A stretch of 64,000 nt of DNA from Aselliscus stoliczkanus (taxonomy: Eukaryota > Chordata > Mammalia > Chiroptera > Hipposideridae): contig CM066727.1 of NCBI GenBank assembly GCA_033961575.1, positions 154,799,434 to 154,863,433 on the forward strand, read 5' to 3'. Both the position numbers and the translations under genes were made by a program. The notes beneath the pieces are model-generated. The model was not told the DNA's origin, did no database searches, and worked only from the letters and a program-made list of their open reading frames with translations. Shown one piece after another: positions 12,473-24,272 of the stretch (position 1 is its first letter; each line of letters begins with the position of its first letter).

Positions 12473-12640
12473 GGCGGGCCAAGTGGCTCAGTTGGTTAAG
12501 AGCTCGCTCAAGAGTGCGAGCTGAGCTCTGAGCAACAGCAGTTCGATGCCCAGCCTGAGTTGAGCTGCTGTTGAGCTGCCAACAGGTGGCAGGATGGCTC
12601 AGCTAAAAAAAGAATAATAAAATAAAATAATAAAATAAAA
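12473..12640 (+). mobile_element. Mid-size tRNA-derived SINE (about 150 bp type)
   Basis: The head GGCTCAGTTGGTTAAGAGC is followed by GAGCTCTGAGCAACAGCAG, a second GAGCTGCC stretch and CAGGATGGCTCAGCTA before an A-rich tail of AATAA units. No clear target duplication. Confidence 0.88.
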
Positions 12641-13953
12641 TAAACACTTATCATGTTACTTGCTTTTACAGAAACCTTCTGTGTTCCACCAGCGAGACTA
12701 TGGGTAATCCACTACAGAGCTCTTTTCTTACAAATGTGCATATTGAGGCTCAGGGAGATTTTTTTTTTTTTTTTTTTTTTTGCCATAAAGGTCTCACGTG
12801 TGCTAGGGAGTGCCACCTTAAGACTAGACTTCATCTCAGCGCACTCACAGACTAGTTCTCTCCAGTATTGGCATATGGCCCAAACTCCCTAGCATGGCTC
12901 TCAAGGCTCTTCCCATCTTACCTTCCGATAGCTTATCTTCAACTTCTCTTGCACCTAGAGTCTAACTTCGTTGAAGTCTCCTGTGCTATTTCAGCTTCCT
13001 AATGGTGTAATGCTGTTCCCCGACCTGAGATGCACTTTCCTCCTCCCGCCCTCACTTGTTGAAATTCTGCCCATTCCTAAATTTCAGTCAGCCTGATGTC
13101 TCTTCCCTTCCCACCCACCAAGCCACAAAATCGGGTCCTGTACTCCTCGGTCGTGCACTGCCTCTAACCACATTCTGCCTTGTGCTAGAATTATTTGTGT
13201 ACATGTTAGTAAGCCCAATAGATTTTGCACACTATTCAGGCAGGGCCCTCTCCCTGGACCTTGTAGGAAGTAGTTACTCAGTAACCTGGCACCAGGTGAT
13301 TCTTACCTTTACCTATTTCATAGGGCATTAATCACATTGATAAGAAATAACAGTATACTTCTGTGAAGAGAAGTATGGTCTGGGTGTTATCCCCTTTTCT
13401 CAAGCATAAAGTGTGCTTACCCCAGCCTTGTACCAAGATAGACGTTATGACTTTTCTTAACTTTCTGGCCAAGAGCAATCAAGAGCATGGCATTAGGCTT
13501 GCGAATTAAACTCCTTTTTCTTTATCACCTTCAGTCCCTCAAATAATTTATGCTTTTCCTTTTTATAAACAAATTTGAGAACCTATCTTCTTTTTTTTTT
13601 CTTTTGATTCAGAATTGATCTCTGTAGAAGAACTGACAGCTTTTATTCCCACACCTATACTAGACACATAACTTTACCAAGTAGTATCTTAGAGTATTGG
13701 TCCACATTTCCTAAACTTGGCTTAAAAGGTCATTACTATGGTTTTACATAGTTAAGTTTAGCTGAATTGTTTGTTGCTTCAGTGTCTTTTTTCTTGTTTG
13801 AAAAAAGGCTGACAATGTTCAGTGGGTTTGGCAGTTACAAACTAGAAGGCAAATGGAGAAATATATATATTTTGATACATTCAGGTTTATTTCAAAAAAC
13901 ATTAAGGTTATTTTATTCAGAAAGAAGAGATGATATTACAAAATAAACATTGC

Positions 13954-14363
13954 TTTTTTTTTTAAAGATTTTATTGGGGAATTGGGGAAGGGGAACAGAC
14001 AAGTTGCTGTCCTTTTGTTCTTCAGTCTAGTTGTGGAGGACATTGCTTCACTGGCCCATGTTGGTATCATCATTGAGCTCTTCTCGGGTGAGGCAGATCA
14101 GTCGCCCGCCGCTGGACGGCTGCTCACAGAGGCTTTTGGCGGCTCACACTGGCTGCCAGCTGCTCATACTGGCTGCCGGCCACTCACTGTAGCCTATGGC
14201 AGCCCACTGCAGCAGGGGCTGCAGCTATGCCCAGCTCCAGGTGGAGCTGTTGTTCACCATCTTAGCTGTAGAGGTCAATGTCACTGGCCCTACATGTGGG
14301 ATCTGAACCAGGGCAGCTGGCGCCCCAAGCCAGCTCTTAACCAACGCGCCACTCGGCTGGCCC
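13954..14363 (-). mobile_element. Long-form SINE, antisense
   Basis: AAAGATTTTATTGGGGAATT at the left is the reverse of the long-form tail; the right end is CCACTCGGCTGGCCC. The A tail is T-rich at left. Open frames across it are not genes. Confidence 0.93.
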
Positions 14364-15124
14364 AAATATTGCCTTTTTTTTTTTCTAAGTCATGGTCTTT
14401 TATTTTTATCTTATTTAACCTCATAAGGATACGATGAAGTTAGTATTATTATGGGTAAGAAATCTAAGTTTTAGCAACGAACACACAGCTGTAAGTGATG
14501 GGCCAACACTCCCACTTAGATGCATCTCTCTCTAATGCCAGGGCTCCATACCATTAGAGGGCTCTATGTTGCCTTCCAACTTGGGGATTAAAATAAACAA
14601 AAATAAAACTAGCATTGTTTTCAGACAAGGCTTTTGTTGGAAGAACAAGTCCTACATGTGGAAAACTAGTGTGCTCTTTTAGAGTTGTCTATCACTCACT
14701 TTGCATCACAGGACTTTTAGTGTGAAACAGAGGCCCAGGTTGCTTGGGTAAACACACTGTGTGTTCTACTGTTGTCAAGGCTGTTAGAAGCAGCACCTGA
14801 CTGAACCATACATTCTACCAGATCAGTTATGCTCTGTTGTTGTCAAGAGAGCTGCAAGTAGTACTTTCATCTATATTTTTCATTCTTCAAATAAGGAAAT
14901 GATTGACTCATTTCTAATCTCACCTCACCCGGACAAAGGTTGGAACTCCTTTAGTATTTATTGGGGCAAAAACCAAACAATCCAGGATAGGCACTAGGTG
15001 ATGTCAAGGGCATGGCTTTATGTATTCTTTGACTTGAAAGGATTTAGAAAAGAACTTAAGTATAGAGGTTTTATTCCCCTGAATTTAAAGTTCATTATAC
15101 TTCTCCCGATTGTTAAAAGGCTTT

Positions 15125-15490
15125 AAAATAATAAGAATCATAACAGAAGCCAATACTAATATGTTATACTTAAAATGCTTTTAATATTATTGTAACATAC
15201 GTAGTACTTTAAGTATATTATCTCCTTCAATCCACATCAAAAACCTTATAAAGGGGGCTAGCCGAGTGGCGCAGTGGTCAAGCGCTGGCTTGGGACGCCA
15301 GCGGCCCCGGTTCAGATCCCACATATGAGAGCCAGTGACACTGCCCTCAAAAAACAAAAAACAAAAAACCTTATAAAGATAGGCATTGATCTCATTTTTC
15401 AGTTGAAGAAACTAAAACAGAAGAAGATAATTTGTTCGAAGTAATAATTATGATTTCAACTAAAGTCTAGCTTGCCTTAAAGCCCGCGCT
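15125..15490 (-). repeat. MIR-like fragment split by a SINE
   Basis: CTCATTTTTCAGTTGAAGAA and AAAGCCCGCGCTCTT are antisense MIR-like; the SINE at 15254-15363 interrupts it. Confidence 0.45.
15254..15363 (+). mobile_element. Short monomer SINE
   Basis: Monomer head with A box TGGCGCAGTGG and GACACTGCCCTC end. The target duplication AAAAACCTTATAAAG is at 15239-15253 and 15364-15378. It interrupts MIR-like sequence. Confidence 0.94.
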
Positions 15491-15997
15491 CTTTATATCA
15501 TCCCATGCTGTGTCCCCAGCTATCTCCCCAACAACAAGTGGTCACTGCTGCAGAGCTTGGGGAGAGAGGGCAGCCAAAAGAAACTTGGATGTAGGTAGAA
15601 CCTAATTTGGATCTGAGTCTACAGAGATGCTGATTGTACCTCCCCTGGGATGTAACTCAGAAGAGTGGAACATTTCACTCCAAATGTGACTTTGGAACAG
15701 ACTTAAGTTCAGGGAAAGGCCAATTGATGTTTGCACAGTAGGGTCAGTCATAAAATGATGGAACTGGAAGGGATCTTACCGATCATCTGGTCTAACCTTC
15801 TCATTTTACAGGAAACTACAACCCAAAGATATTGAATCATTTGACCAAGGTTACAGTTTTTGAGAGAGCTTGTAGGAGGAGTGTGGTCTGCTGCTCTAAG
15901 GCGCTCTGCTCTCTCACTTACACCACACCGCTGCCAGTGTGTGGATACTGGAGAGTCCTCTTCTGTGTCTAATATTCTGACTTTCTTTATTACATAG

Positions 15998-16139
15998 GTA
16001 TTTCAGTATCTGTAGACAAGATGGAATCAACTCCATTTAATAGACGGCAATGGACTTCACTGTCATTGAGGGTAACGGCCAAAGAACTTTCTCTTGTCAA
16101 CAAGAACAAGTCATCAGCTATTGTAGAAATATTCTCCAA
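15998..16139 (+). CDS. LIMA1: LIMA1 coding exon 1 with start codon (beta isoform)
   Basis: This exon carries the start of the long EPLIN-beta isoform. The ATG is at 16021-16023 with A at -3 and G at +4, a strong Kozak context. Translation gives MESTPFNRRQWTSLSLRV, then a stretch ending in IVEIFS plus two bases (AA) of a lysine codon, so the donor GTAAGT at 16140 leaves phase 2. The coding part is 119 nt. The acceptor is uncertain: AG at 15996-15997 follows a pyrimidine-rich run and is preferred, but AGs at 16005-16006 and 16014-16015 are also usable and would only shorten the 5' UTR. The segment is part of the N-terminal extension present only in beta. The opening is nearly identical to the human protein as I recall it (S to T at residue 4). 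Confidence 0.93.
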
Positions 16140-16574
16140 GTAAGTGCTGATTCTGGTCCAAAAGGACCATCTGTCTTGAGCAAACATTACCACCTGTCAG
16201 GGAAATCAACAAAGGAAGTACGTGGTATAAAAGGGCTTTATTGAGCACCTTGTGGATTTTAAGGGCCATAAAAGGCACTGTGGAGAAGAAGGAGGGTGAT
16301 AATCAGAACACACATTTTCTGTCTTTGAATTTTTGTTTAGTTGGAAAAAGAAAAAGTTACAAACAGAAAAGATAATTATGAAACACATAATTACTAAGCC
16401 AAATGCCAGCAAGTCCAAAATGAATAGGAGTAAGAACTAGATACAGGATAAGAGAGAAAGTGACTGACCATCGTGGGCAGAAGCTAGCCAGTCAGGAAGG
16501 CTTCCCGGTTGAGATGAGTTTTTGAGGCAAGTTTTGATTTAGTTGAAAGGAATATAAGGTACACTGTCTACCTG

Positions 16575-16735
16575 CATTGTCCAGTATGGTAGCCATTACA
16601 CATATGGCTATTTAAATTTAAATTAATTAAATGATATTTAAAATTCAATTCATCACCCACACTAGCCACATTTCAAGTGTCCACTAGCGACATGTAGCTA
16701 GCTGGCTATGGGTGGCTACCATATTAGACATCACA
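16575..16735. mobile_element. MER5A-like hAT remnant
   Basis: GTCCAGTATGGTAGCCATTA, a central TTTAAATTTAAATTAATTAA, CACTAGCCACATTTCAAGTG and an inverted end GGTGGCTACCATATTAGAC match MER5A from memory. Confidence 0.72.
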
Positions 16736-16759
16736 GAAACATTTCATCATTGCATTAAG

Positions 16760-16980
16760 CTCTGTCAAACATTGCAAACTATGTAGACAAACTACAGGAC
16801 ACTGGCTGCATTTTAGTAAGTGAAGGTTTACTGGAACACAGCCATGTCCATTTGCGTATTGTCTATGGCCACTTTCATGCTACAACAGCAGAGTTGCTAC
16901 AGAGACCATATGGCTCTCAAAGTCTAAACTATTTTCTATCTGTCCCTTTAAGAAAAAGCTTGCCAACCCCTGCTCTGGAC
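16760..16980. mobile_element. Old hAT-type non-autonomous remnant (tentative)
   Basis: GGAACACAGCCATGTCCATT, TGTCTATGGCCACTTTCATG and AAAGCTTGCCAACCCCTGCT recall a common Charlie-type element; the family name is uncertain. Confidence 0.4.
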
Positions 16981-18146
16981 CATGAGTTCTTTGACATGTA
17001 GACCCCTTTCCTGCTTATGTTGTTTCCTTACTGTACAACATGGTGATTGGAACATAGCAGACACTCAACAAATGTCGAAGGAATGGTATATGTAAATAAT
17101 ACACCAGGATGGCAAAAACATCGACCACTCAAATAGAGATGCCATGGTGGGGAGGAGCTTAAGGCAGGTGGTAGGTTTACCTCACTAGTAGTTTGTTAAT
17201 TAATAGGAAGCTACAATACATTCAAGAGAAGGAAGATGGTAAAGATTTGAAGAAAGTAATTCAGGGAGCTGTATCTAAGATATAGTTAAATACTAATAAG
17301 AGGTTTCTGTAATCCACAATGTCATCTTTTCTTCAAAAACGAATCCATCAAATACCTGCTCTGTGGAAAACATTTCCCTTCTAAACTGTTGACCTTTGTT
17401 ATCGCTTAAGGTGGAGTGGGAACTGCCTAGCCCTTTTACTTTCTACATTATGCATTTTATATTGCTGTAATTGTATGTCAAACATGCATTATTCTTATCA
17501 GAAAAAAAAAAGGAAATCAATAGAGATTTCAGAAAAACAGGGGTCGAGATCTGAAAAGCTATTAAGACGTAATCCCTGGCCTCAGGGAACTTAACAATGT
17601 AGCTTATATAGTAAAGGAAGTCCCCCAACTTCCTTCATCTTAACAATCACATGGGGTATCTGATAATAATATGGCATGTCAGTTATCTATGCTGCATGAA
17701 AGACAGTCTCCAAAATTTAGTGCTTAAAACAATGACAACACTCACTTTGCTAATAAATCTGCAATTTGGGCAGGTCTTACGTCTACTCCCCTCAGCCAGT
17801 CAGGGTAGCTCAAAGACTGGGAGCCATAGTTATCTAGTCTCACTCACCTCACAACTGAAGCAGTTGATGCTGGCAGTCATCTGGGCTCTCAGCTGGGGCC
17901 CTGGTCCAAACACCTACGCATGGCTTTTCCATGTGGCTGCTTGGCTTGATTGGCTGCGTTCCAAGGGCAAGCATCCAGACAGAGAGTGGGTGAGGGAACA
18001 AAGGAGGAAGGGAGTCAGCTCAGAGGATATGTTGCCTTTTATGACCTAGCCCTCAGAAATTACGCACTTTTGCCACATTCTCTTTATTAGAAGCAAGTCA
18101 CTAAGGCTAGCTCATATTGGGAGGGCGGGGAATTTGACTATACTTT

Positions 18147-18316
18147 TTTTGTTTTGTTTTGTTTTTTGTTTTGTTTTGTTTTTAGCTGAGCTATCCTGCC
18201 ACCTGTTGACAGCTTAGTGGCATCTCAGCTCAGGCTGGGCATCGAACTGCTGTTGCTCAGAGCTCAGCTCGCACTCTTGAGCAAGCTCTTAGCCAACTGA
18301 GCCATTCTGCCGGCCC
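18147..18316 (-). mobile_element. Mid-size SINE, antisense, nested in another SINE
   Basis: The reverse of the about 150 bp type: TAGCTGAGCTATCCTGCCAC at left, CTGCCGGCCC at right. It sits in the T tail of the SINE that follows. Confidence 0.88.
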
Positions 18317-18504
18317 TTGTTTTGTTTTTTAAAGAAATTTTCTTGGGGAACAATGTGTTTTTCCAGGACCCATCAGCTCCAAGTCAAGTAGTTGTCTTCA
18401 ATCTAGTTGTGGAGGGCACAGCTCTGTGGCCCATGTGGGAATCGAACCGGCAACCTTGGTGTTATGAGCACTGTGTTTGTAACCACCTGAGCTAACCGCC
18501 CCCC
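18317..18504 (-). mobile_element. Rhin-1-like tRNA-derived SINE, antisense
   Basis: In reverse complement: GGCGGTTAGCTCAGGTGGTT head, ATAACACCAAGGTTGCCGGT, GATTCCCACATGGGCCAC, then a body with GACTTGGAGCTGATGGGTCC. I recall this body from horseshoe-bat SINEs, so it is the best clue to the organism. Confidence 0.8.
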
Positions 18505-18839
18505 ACCTGACTCTACATTTTGAGGGGAGGAATGTCAAAGATTTTTTTTGGACATATTTTAAAACCATTCTATATGGTTTCCGAGCTCCCTGTCCCTGAA
18601 GATTCTGATTCGATGTGTCTGGGATGAGGCCCAAGAATTTTTCATTTAAACAAATATCCCAGGTGATTTTTACCTTCAGGAAAATGTAGGAAGTACTGGT
18701 AGTAGAAGAAGAGATGGACTTGTGAATTCAAAGCAGTGAACTTGAACATACAGCAGAATAATAGGGTCAAGCAAAGGAATGTAGAAACTGAACATGAGTC
18801 AATAGAATAGGAAAGCAAGCAGTCTGGCTTGGAGAAATA

Positions 18840-19215
18840 CAAAAGGGAGAAGGGACTGGTACCATTCAGTTAGGGCCAGGTGATAAAAGGCCTCGAATGC
18901 CACACTAAGTTTAGGATTTAGTTAAATAAACAGTGGAAACAAGCAAAGGTTTTTGTGCAGGAAGAATGACATGATCAGACTTGCAATTTAGAAAGATGCA
19001 CCTGGCAGCAGTGTAAAAAGTATACCGGAGGGCTGGCTGAGTGGCTCAGTTGGTTAAGAGCTCACTCAGAGTGTGAGCTGAGCTCTGAGCAACAGCAGTT
19101 CGATGCCCAGCCTGAGCTGAGCTGCTGTTGAGCTGCCAACAGGTAGCAGGATAGCTCAGCTAAAAAAAAAAAAAGGTATACTGGAAAGGTGAGCGATGGG
19201 CGGCACAGAGACAAA
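18840..19215. repeat. L2-like old repeat fragment
   Basis: GAATGACATGATCAGACTTG and TTAGAAAGATGCACCTGGCA match a widespread old mammalian repeat; it is interrupted by the SINE at 19030. Confidence 0.35.
19030..19170 (+). mobile_element. Mid-size SINE
   Basis: About 150 bp type with GAGCTCTGAGCAACAGCAG and CAGGATAGCTCAGCTA before an A tail; flanks share an imperfect GTATAC(C/T)GGA duplication. Confidence 0.92.
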
Positions 19216-19605
19216 TAATGAGGTTCTCTAGAAAACCCAAGTGAAAGTGAAAGCTATTGAGGGTGGGGGGCAGCAGGAATGAAAAGGAAAGGAAGGATTT
19301 GAGACAGTGCTGATGTGTGATTAATGGGACTTGGAAACTCCCTGTTCTGCAGAGAAACTTCTCCACATTCTTACCCTTTTCACCCTCCCTAGCTCCACCT
19401 CTTTTCATCTGAACTTGGCTTTCCTTTGACATATATGCTGTCTCTGAGTAGTGGTTGCCTGCTCTTTTCTGCATGTGCTTCCCTGAACTATTCTGGGGTC
19501 AGGAGTAAGAGATGCTACTCCCCCACATCTCCACCATTATCTTCCATTCCTTGTTTTCTGTGCCTTGTTCTGAAGTTCTAAACCTGTGCTTTGAGGCTCA
19601 CATCT

Positions 19606-19674
19606 AACTATACTATACTATACTATACTATACTATACTATACTATACTATACTATACTATACTATACTATACT
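19606..19674 (+). repeat. (ACTAT)n pentanucleotide microsatellite
   Basis: About 13-14 uninterrupted ACTAT units with no mismatch. Confidence 0.97.
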
Positions 19675-20599
19675 TATCCTCCTTTTCTTTGCAGTGGGGT
19701 ACCAGCCTCCACACCAAGCTCCTTGCCTTCCCTGGGGACACTGGCTTCTAATCCCATTCCTTTCTTGGTGTTTCTCAGTGAGGGTGCTATTGGCATTTTG
19801 GATGAGGCAGATCTCCTTGTACAGGATGTTCATCATCATCCTGCCTTCCTCCAAATGCTAGTAGCACCGATGATACAGTGACAATCAAAAAAGAAAACAG
19901 GGATAGAGGAGAAACCCCAATAAGATTCCCACACTTTTCCAAATGTCCCCTAGGGCCGGTAGTGCCTCCAGTGAAGAATCACTGGTCCATGTAAATGACC
20001 TGCCTGATACTCTGGACTCATAATTTCCTGATCTTCCCTATTTCTTCAACCTGCACATTGTCTCCCATGCCCCTGCATCCAACCGCAACCTTATCATCAC
20101 CCAGAATCCATCTCTGAAACATGCATGTGGAAAACCTACTTTCTAATGAGATCCTTCTGTGCTTCCACCTGTTCCATTCTCTTATTCCCACTGACCCTGC
20201 TCTTTGGCCAAATCAGGACACCCAGGCTCTGGATGTCAGCCCCCTTCCCAGCTTCCCTCCCTTCCATGCCTAACTTGGTCAGTCACATCAGAAACTGTCA
20301 CCCCTTCCGCAGTTCCCTTCTCCCTCCTTTTTTCTGTCATTGTCCAGCCCAGCCAGTTCTCAAGATAGAGGATTTGAGTCTTGTAGTAGTACTGATGAGA
20401 GTTAGTACTACTCTCATTGGAAAAAGCTGCTCATCTTAGGGGCCTTAATCATTTTTCAGAGAGAACTTGCAAAGGGACCTTAGAAATTGCCTTCTAATAC
20501 AAGTAGCATAGTAGGTTGTCTTTGCTCCATGAAGGTTGTAAGGGAAAATGGCAATTATGCAAAACTAAATCCTGAACTCATGAATCAGACTCAGTGTAC

Positions 20600-20735
20600 C
20601 AATCACTATGCTAGACTATTGATAGAAATAGATACTACTTCTATTAATAATCCTAACAAAAACTGTGAGGGAGGGACAGTATCCCTGTTTTATAGCTGAG
20701 AAAACTGAGGCGTAGAGAGTAATCTGCCCATGTTA
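20600..20735 (-). repeat. MIR-like fragment
   Basis: TCCCTGTTTTATAGCTGAGA and AAACTGAGGCGTAGAGAG fit antisense MIR. Confidence 0.45.
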
Positions 20736-22125
20736 ATATTTTTAATTGTTTTGTCTAGTATTTTTCTTCTGGTGCATATACCCTAACACACTGAACTGGT
20801 TTGGAAGGAAGACTACAATTGTATTTGACAGGTCAGGAAGATGGTGGCAACTTTGCCAAGGAAGGGGAACAATAGGAGCTAAGGCACAGATGTAGGACAG
20901 GGTATGATAATGTGTGCACTTAAGACAGTGAGAATCAGAATCAGCCTGATTTCTTCTCCAGGCTTCATACTCAGTGCAGACATACTGCTGATGTTGCTTA
21001 AGGCTTTTAGGGTTCACTTACTGTGGGTTCCCAAGGCAAACTGCAGGACTGTGTTCCATAAGGCCTACGCGGGATATCTACATCTAATACCTAGTGACAT
21101 GATTTTCTCTTCTTTTGAAACACTCTCTATTATGCACTTTGGAATTAGTCAATCCTATGTAAGCCCAATTAAGAGACTGTAGGAACCCTTAGAAGGTTTC
21201 TCGTCAGACGCTAATATTAAATTTGGAGGAAACCTAATCTGGCTGACGTTTGTAGAATTAGCTGGACTTTACTTTCTAATTGTTAACAATACATTTTACA
21301 TTTATATGTGCATGAGGGGAATTTTCCTAGCATCAGAACTTGTGTCTCATGACTACCTTATAGCTCCCGACTTTTCTTTTACTAAGCTTCTCTGCTGTAT
21401 AAATCATTAAGTTTGAGGACAGGAAGGAACTATCGATGGATCAATTTGAACAGCTAGCTTTGGTTTCACTCACCATTGACTTCAACATAGCATAACCCTT
21501 TGCTTGATTAAAATTTGACTCTTTCAGTGGAATTTGGCTTCTTTACAGAGGCTTCCTCTTTGCCTCACATATTTTTGGAATTAAAGGGAACCTAGTCCAG
21601 TGCTTTTCAAACTATCTTAATTGAGTTTTTCAGAGAAACCTCAGGGGACAGTTCTGGGAAAATGGGAAGATCTGAAGCCTGAGCCTGGGCCCTTTCACCC
21701 CAGTCCTCGGGCTTTGATGCCTTTTGTAAGTAAGATTCTAAATAAGATATCATTTGAAAAGAGGATTCTGCAGGGTAAAGAGTTTAAAAACCACTGATCT
21801 GGCTAACCTTTGTCCCATTCCTCTGATAGATAATGAACTTGAGGTCCAGCAATTATGACTGAAGATCACACCCCAAGATAGTGGCAGAACACAACACCAC
21901 GTCCCTTGCCCCATCGTGCCTTCCACCATGTCACATCTCTTCCCACTCTTGTTATAACTTTACACACTCCATAGTCCCAAGAAAGAACAGAGCTTATATT
22001 TAGTTTTCTGTGACTGTTCTTCCTTCAGTCAGATCTGAAGGAAAAAATTGACCCTCAGATCTCCCTGGTTAACTCCTTTGCTTCTCTGTAACATTTTACT
22101 AGTGAAATTGGTCCAGAAGAAAACA

Positions 22126-22207
22126 TTGGGTTGTCAGAAAAGTCATGACGCATTTTTGCAACGATAAACATAGAAAAAATATGTCATGACTTTTCCAACA
22201 ACCCCAA
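22126..22207. mobile_element. Mariner-type MITE, copy 2
   Basis: Same inverted ends as copy 1 (TTGGGTTGTC at left, GACAACCCAA-like at right) and the same TCATGACG motif in both arms. The right flank is TA; the left flank is CA, probably a mutated TA. Confidence 0.8.
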
Positions 22208-23190
22208 TACATTGCCTAAAACTGGGAAGTTTCTATTTTCCCTTTTTTTGGCTCAGCGTTCCCTCTGCTGTATTTGAGGTCACACAAGCAAGCGTCATGG
22301 CTCAGGAACTCTGTTTTCTGGCTTTACACAAGTTCGAGACACTGTTATTACTCCCCAGATAATTTCAGCATCCTCCATCAGCTGCCTGCCTCACAGCTCA
22401 GCATTAATGAGCAGTTGCAAGATTAAATCCTGTAAGTGAAGAAGAGTAGACTGGAGGACAAAAAAATCTGGGACGGGAAGAGGGATGAGATGTTAATTAT
22501 GGAAATCTTACTGCAGATATTTTTTGCCCTCACATTTGGATCCTCAGAGTGCCTTTCCCCCTTCCCCAAATCGATGACCTTCACATTTTGTGTCAGAATA
22601 AATGCTAGTTGCTCTAAGTGCCTTTGAGGAAAGTCTGAAGTCAAAAATCCTGTCCTAACACTGAATTCAGGAGTATTGCACCTTAGCGTCTCTTAGAATT
22701 CTGAGGGTACAAAATGTAAAACCAAGGACCCAACTTGGAAGAAAGCAGTGATGTAGAACCTGTCTCCCTGTGTACCTATTACTGTTTAGCAAGTACTTCA
22801 TTACAAATAAGGGGTGAGGGTATTTGAGTGGGAGTTTCAAAACAGTTCAAGACAGCCATCGGTTTATATGCCAGTGTCTTACAGATGTTTCAATGCTAAA
22901 AGGGCAGGACTGAAGATGAAAACTAATTTGATCTTCTTTCTTTGAATCTTTGTTTCTGTTATGGCAGTAAAGGGAACTTCTGAGCCTATTTACCCAACTA
23001 ACCTCAGTGTAAATATCTTGCCTTGGAGAATAATTGACTAAGAATAAACTTGTCTGCTGATTGGCGTCAGCTTTCATATATTGTATTATTGCTGTAATAC
23101 CCGTATACTATAGATGATTAACCTAGGGGTGTGAAAATACAGGTTAAAGGCCAGTTCTAAGTTCCTTTCTAGGTATAATCCACTGTATTT

Positions 23191-23308
23191 ATTTATTTAT
23201 TTATTTTTTTTTTTGAGGGCAGTGTCACTGGCCCTCATATGTGGGACCTGAACCGGGGCCGCTGGCTTCCCAAGCCAGCACTTAACCACCACGCCACTTG
23301 GCCGATCC
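23191..23308 (-). mobile_element. Short monomer SINE, antisense
   Basis: Reverse monomer; the target duplication TAATCCACTGTATTT is at 23176-23190 and 23309-23323. Confidence 0.94.
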
Positions 23309-24272
23309 TAATCCACTGTATTTCTACATTCCCATTTTTAAGAACTGTCTCAAACAGATATATGACATACATATAAAAATTACATACATACAAAAATTAC
23401 ATACATACAAAAAAAATACATACACCTATACACAAGGATGTTCACCAAAGCACTATTTGTAATGGTGGAAAACTAGAAACAATCCAAATGCCCATTAAAA
23501 GGGAGTATGGGTGAATTAATTATATTTGTAATGGAAAAGGCTTGTCAGGATTACCAAAGCCTTCTGTGTTGCTATAGTAAATCCAGGAGATGTTTGTTCA
23601 CCTTTATCTTACATGAACTCTCACCATTTCTTCCTTCCTACATTTTGTCTTCTCATGACTTCTCTGGCAGTCTCCTGGTTTGCCTCCTACCTCTGTGCCT
23701 GTTCTTTGTCATTCTCGCTTATCACCGCCTCTCCCTCTTCTGACTGCTAAATGTTAGCGTCTCCAGGACCGAGTTCAGTTCCGGGCCTTTTCTCGCACTA
23801 CGCCTGTTTGTAGTTAACATCATGTACTCCCAATGCTTTCATACCATCCTTGGGCAGACAGGTCCTAAATTTACAGTATTGCCTCAGATTACTCTTTCGA
23901 GCTCTCTACACATGTATCTAGTCACGGCAACCGCCGAATGGATGTTTTAGTTAACAGGGCTAACACTGAACTCTTCATCTTCCCCATTACTAATTTGCTC
24001 CTCCTTCAGAATTCCCCATCCCAATCCCAGTAAACAGCTGCCAGTAACTCAGCTGCCAGGAACTCGGGAACCATTCTGGACACCTTCTTCCCCATCCCCT
24101 CATTACCAATCCTGTTGATTCTACCTCAAATCTATTCATTTTTCTTTATCTCCAGTGCCACCACCCAGGGCAACGCCAACATCGTTTCTCACTAATGCCA
24201 CCTCCATTCTTGGCCCCTTCCAGTCCATGCTCCACACAGCATCCAAAGCGCTCTTTTAAAAACATGAATTGG

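Larger units (their letters stand above)
1..15997 (+). other. LIMA1 intron 1, 3' part (inferred)
   Basis: No coding exon or CpG island is seen here. It holds one MITE, nine tRNA-derived SINEs, an antisense old L1 piece (1565-2300), MIR fragments, a Tigger2/MER28-like element, a small poly-A retrocopy (11973-12084), a 22-bp tandem duplication and a hairpin. Stretches at 240-880, 2660-3640, 4220-5840, 6245-7400, 9720-10240, 12640-13950 and 14365-15120 show nothing I can name beyond short CA or A runs. Confidence 0.6.
17680..18575. repeat. Old interspersed repeat split by two nested SINEs
   Basis: The left part (TTAGTGCTTAAAACAATGAC, TTTTATGACCTAGCCCTCAG, CAAGTCACTAAGGCTAGCTC) continues after the SINE pair with GGGGAGGAATGTCAAAGA and GGACATATTTTAAAACCATT. 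I know this consensus from other mammals but cannot name it. Confidence 0.45.

Noticed and set aside
12653..13331. Two plus-strand frames (79 and 91 codons) as hypothetical genes
   Set aside because: No similarity, no codon-bias or splice support, and an intronic position in a gene on the same strand.
17651..18049. 132-codon plus-strand open frame
   Set aside because: It falls in a known old interspersed repeat, has no splice or promoter context, and resembles no family I know.
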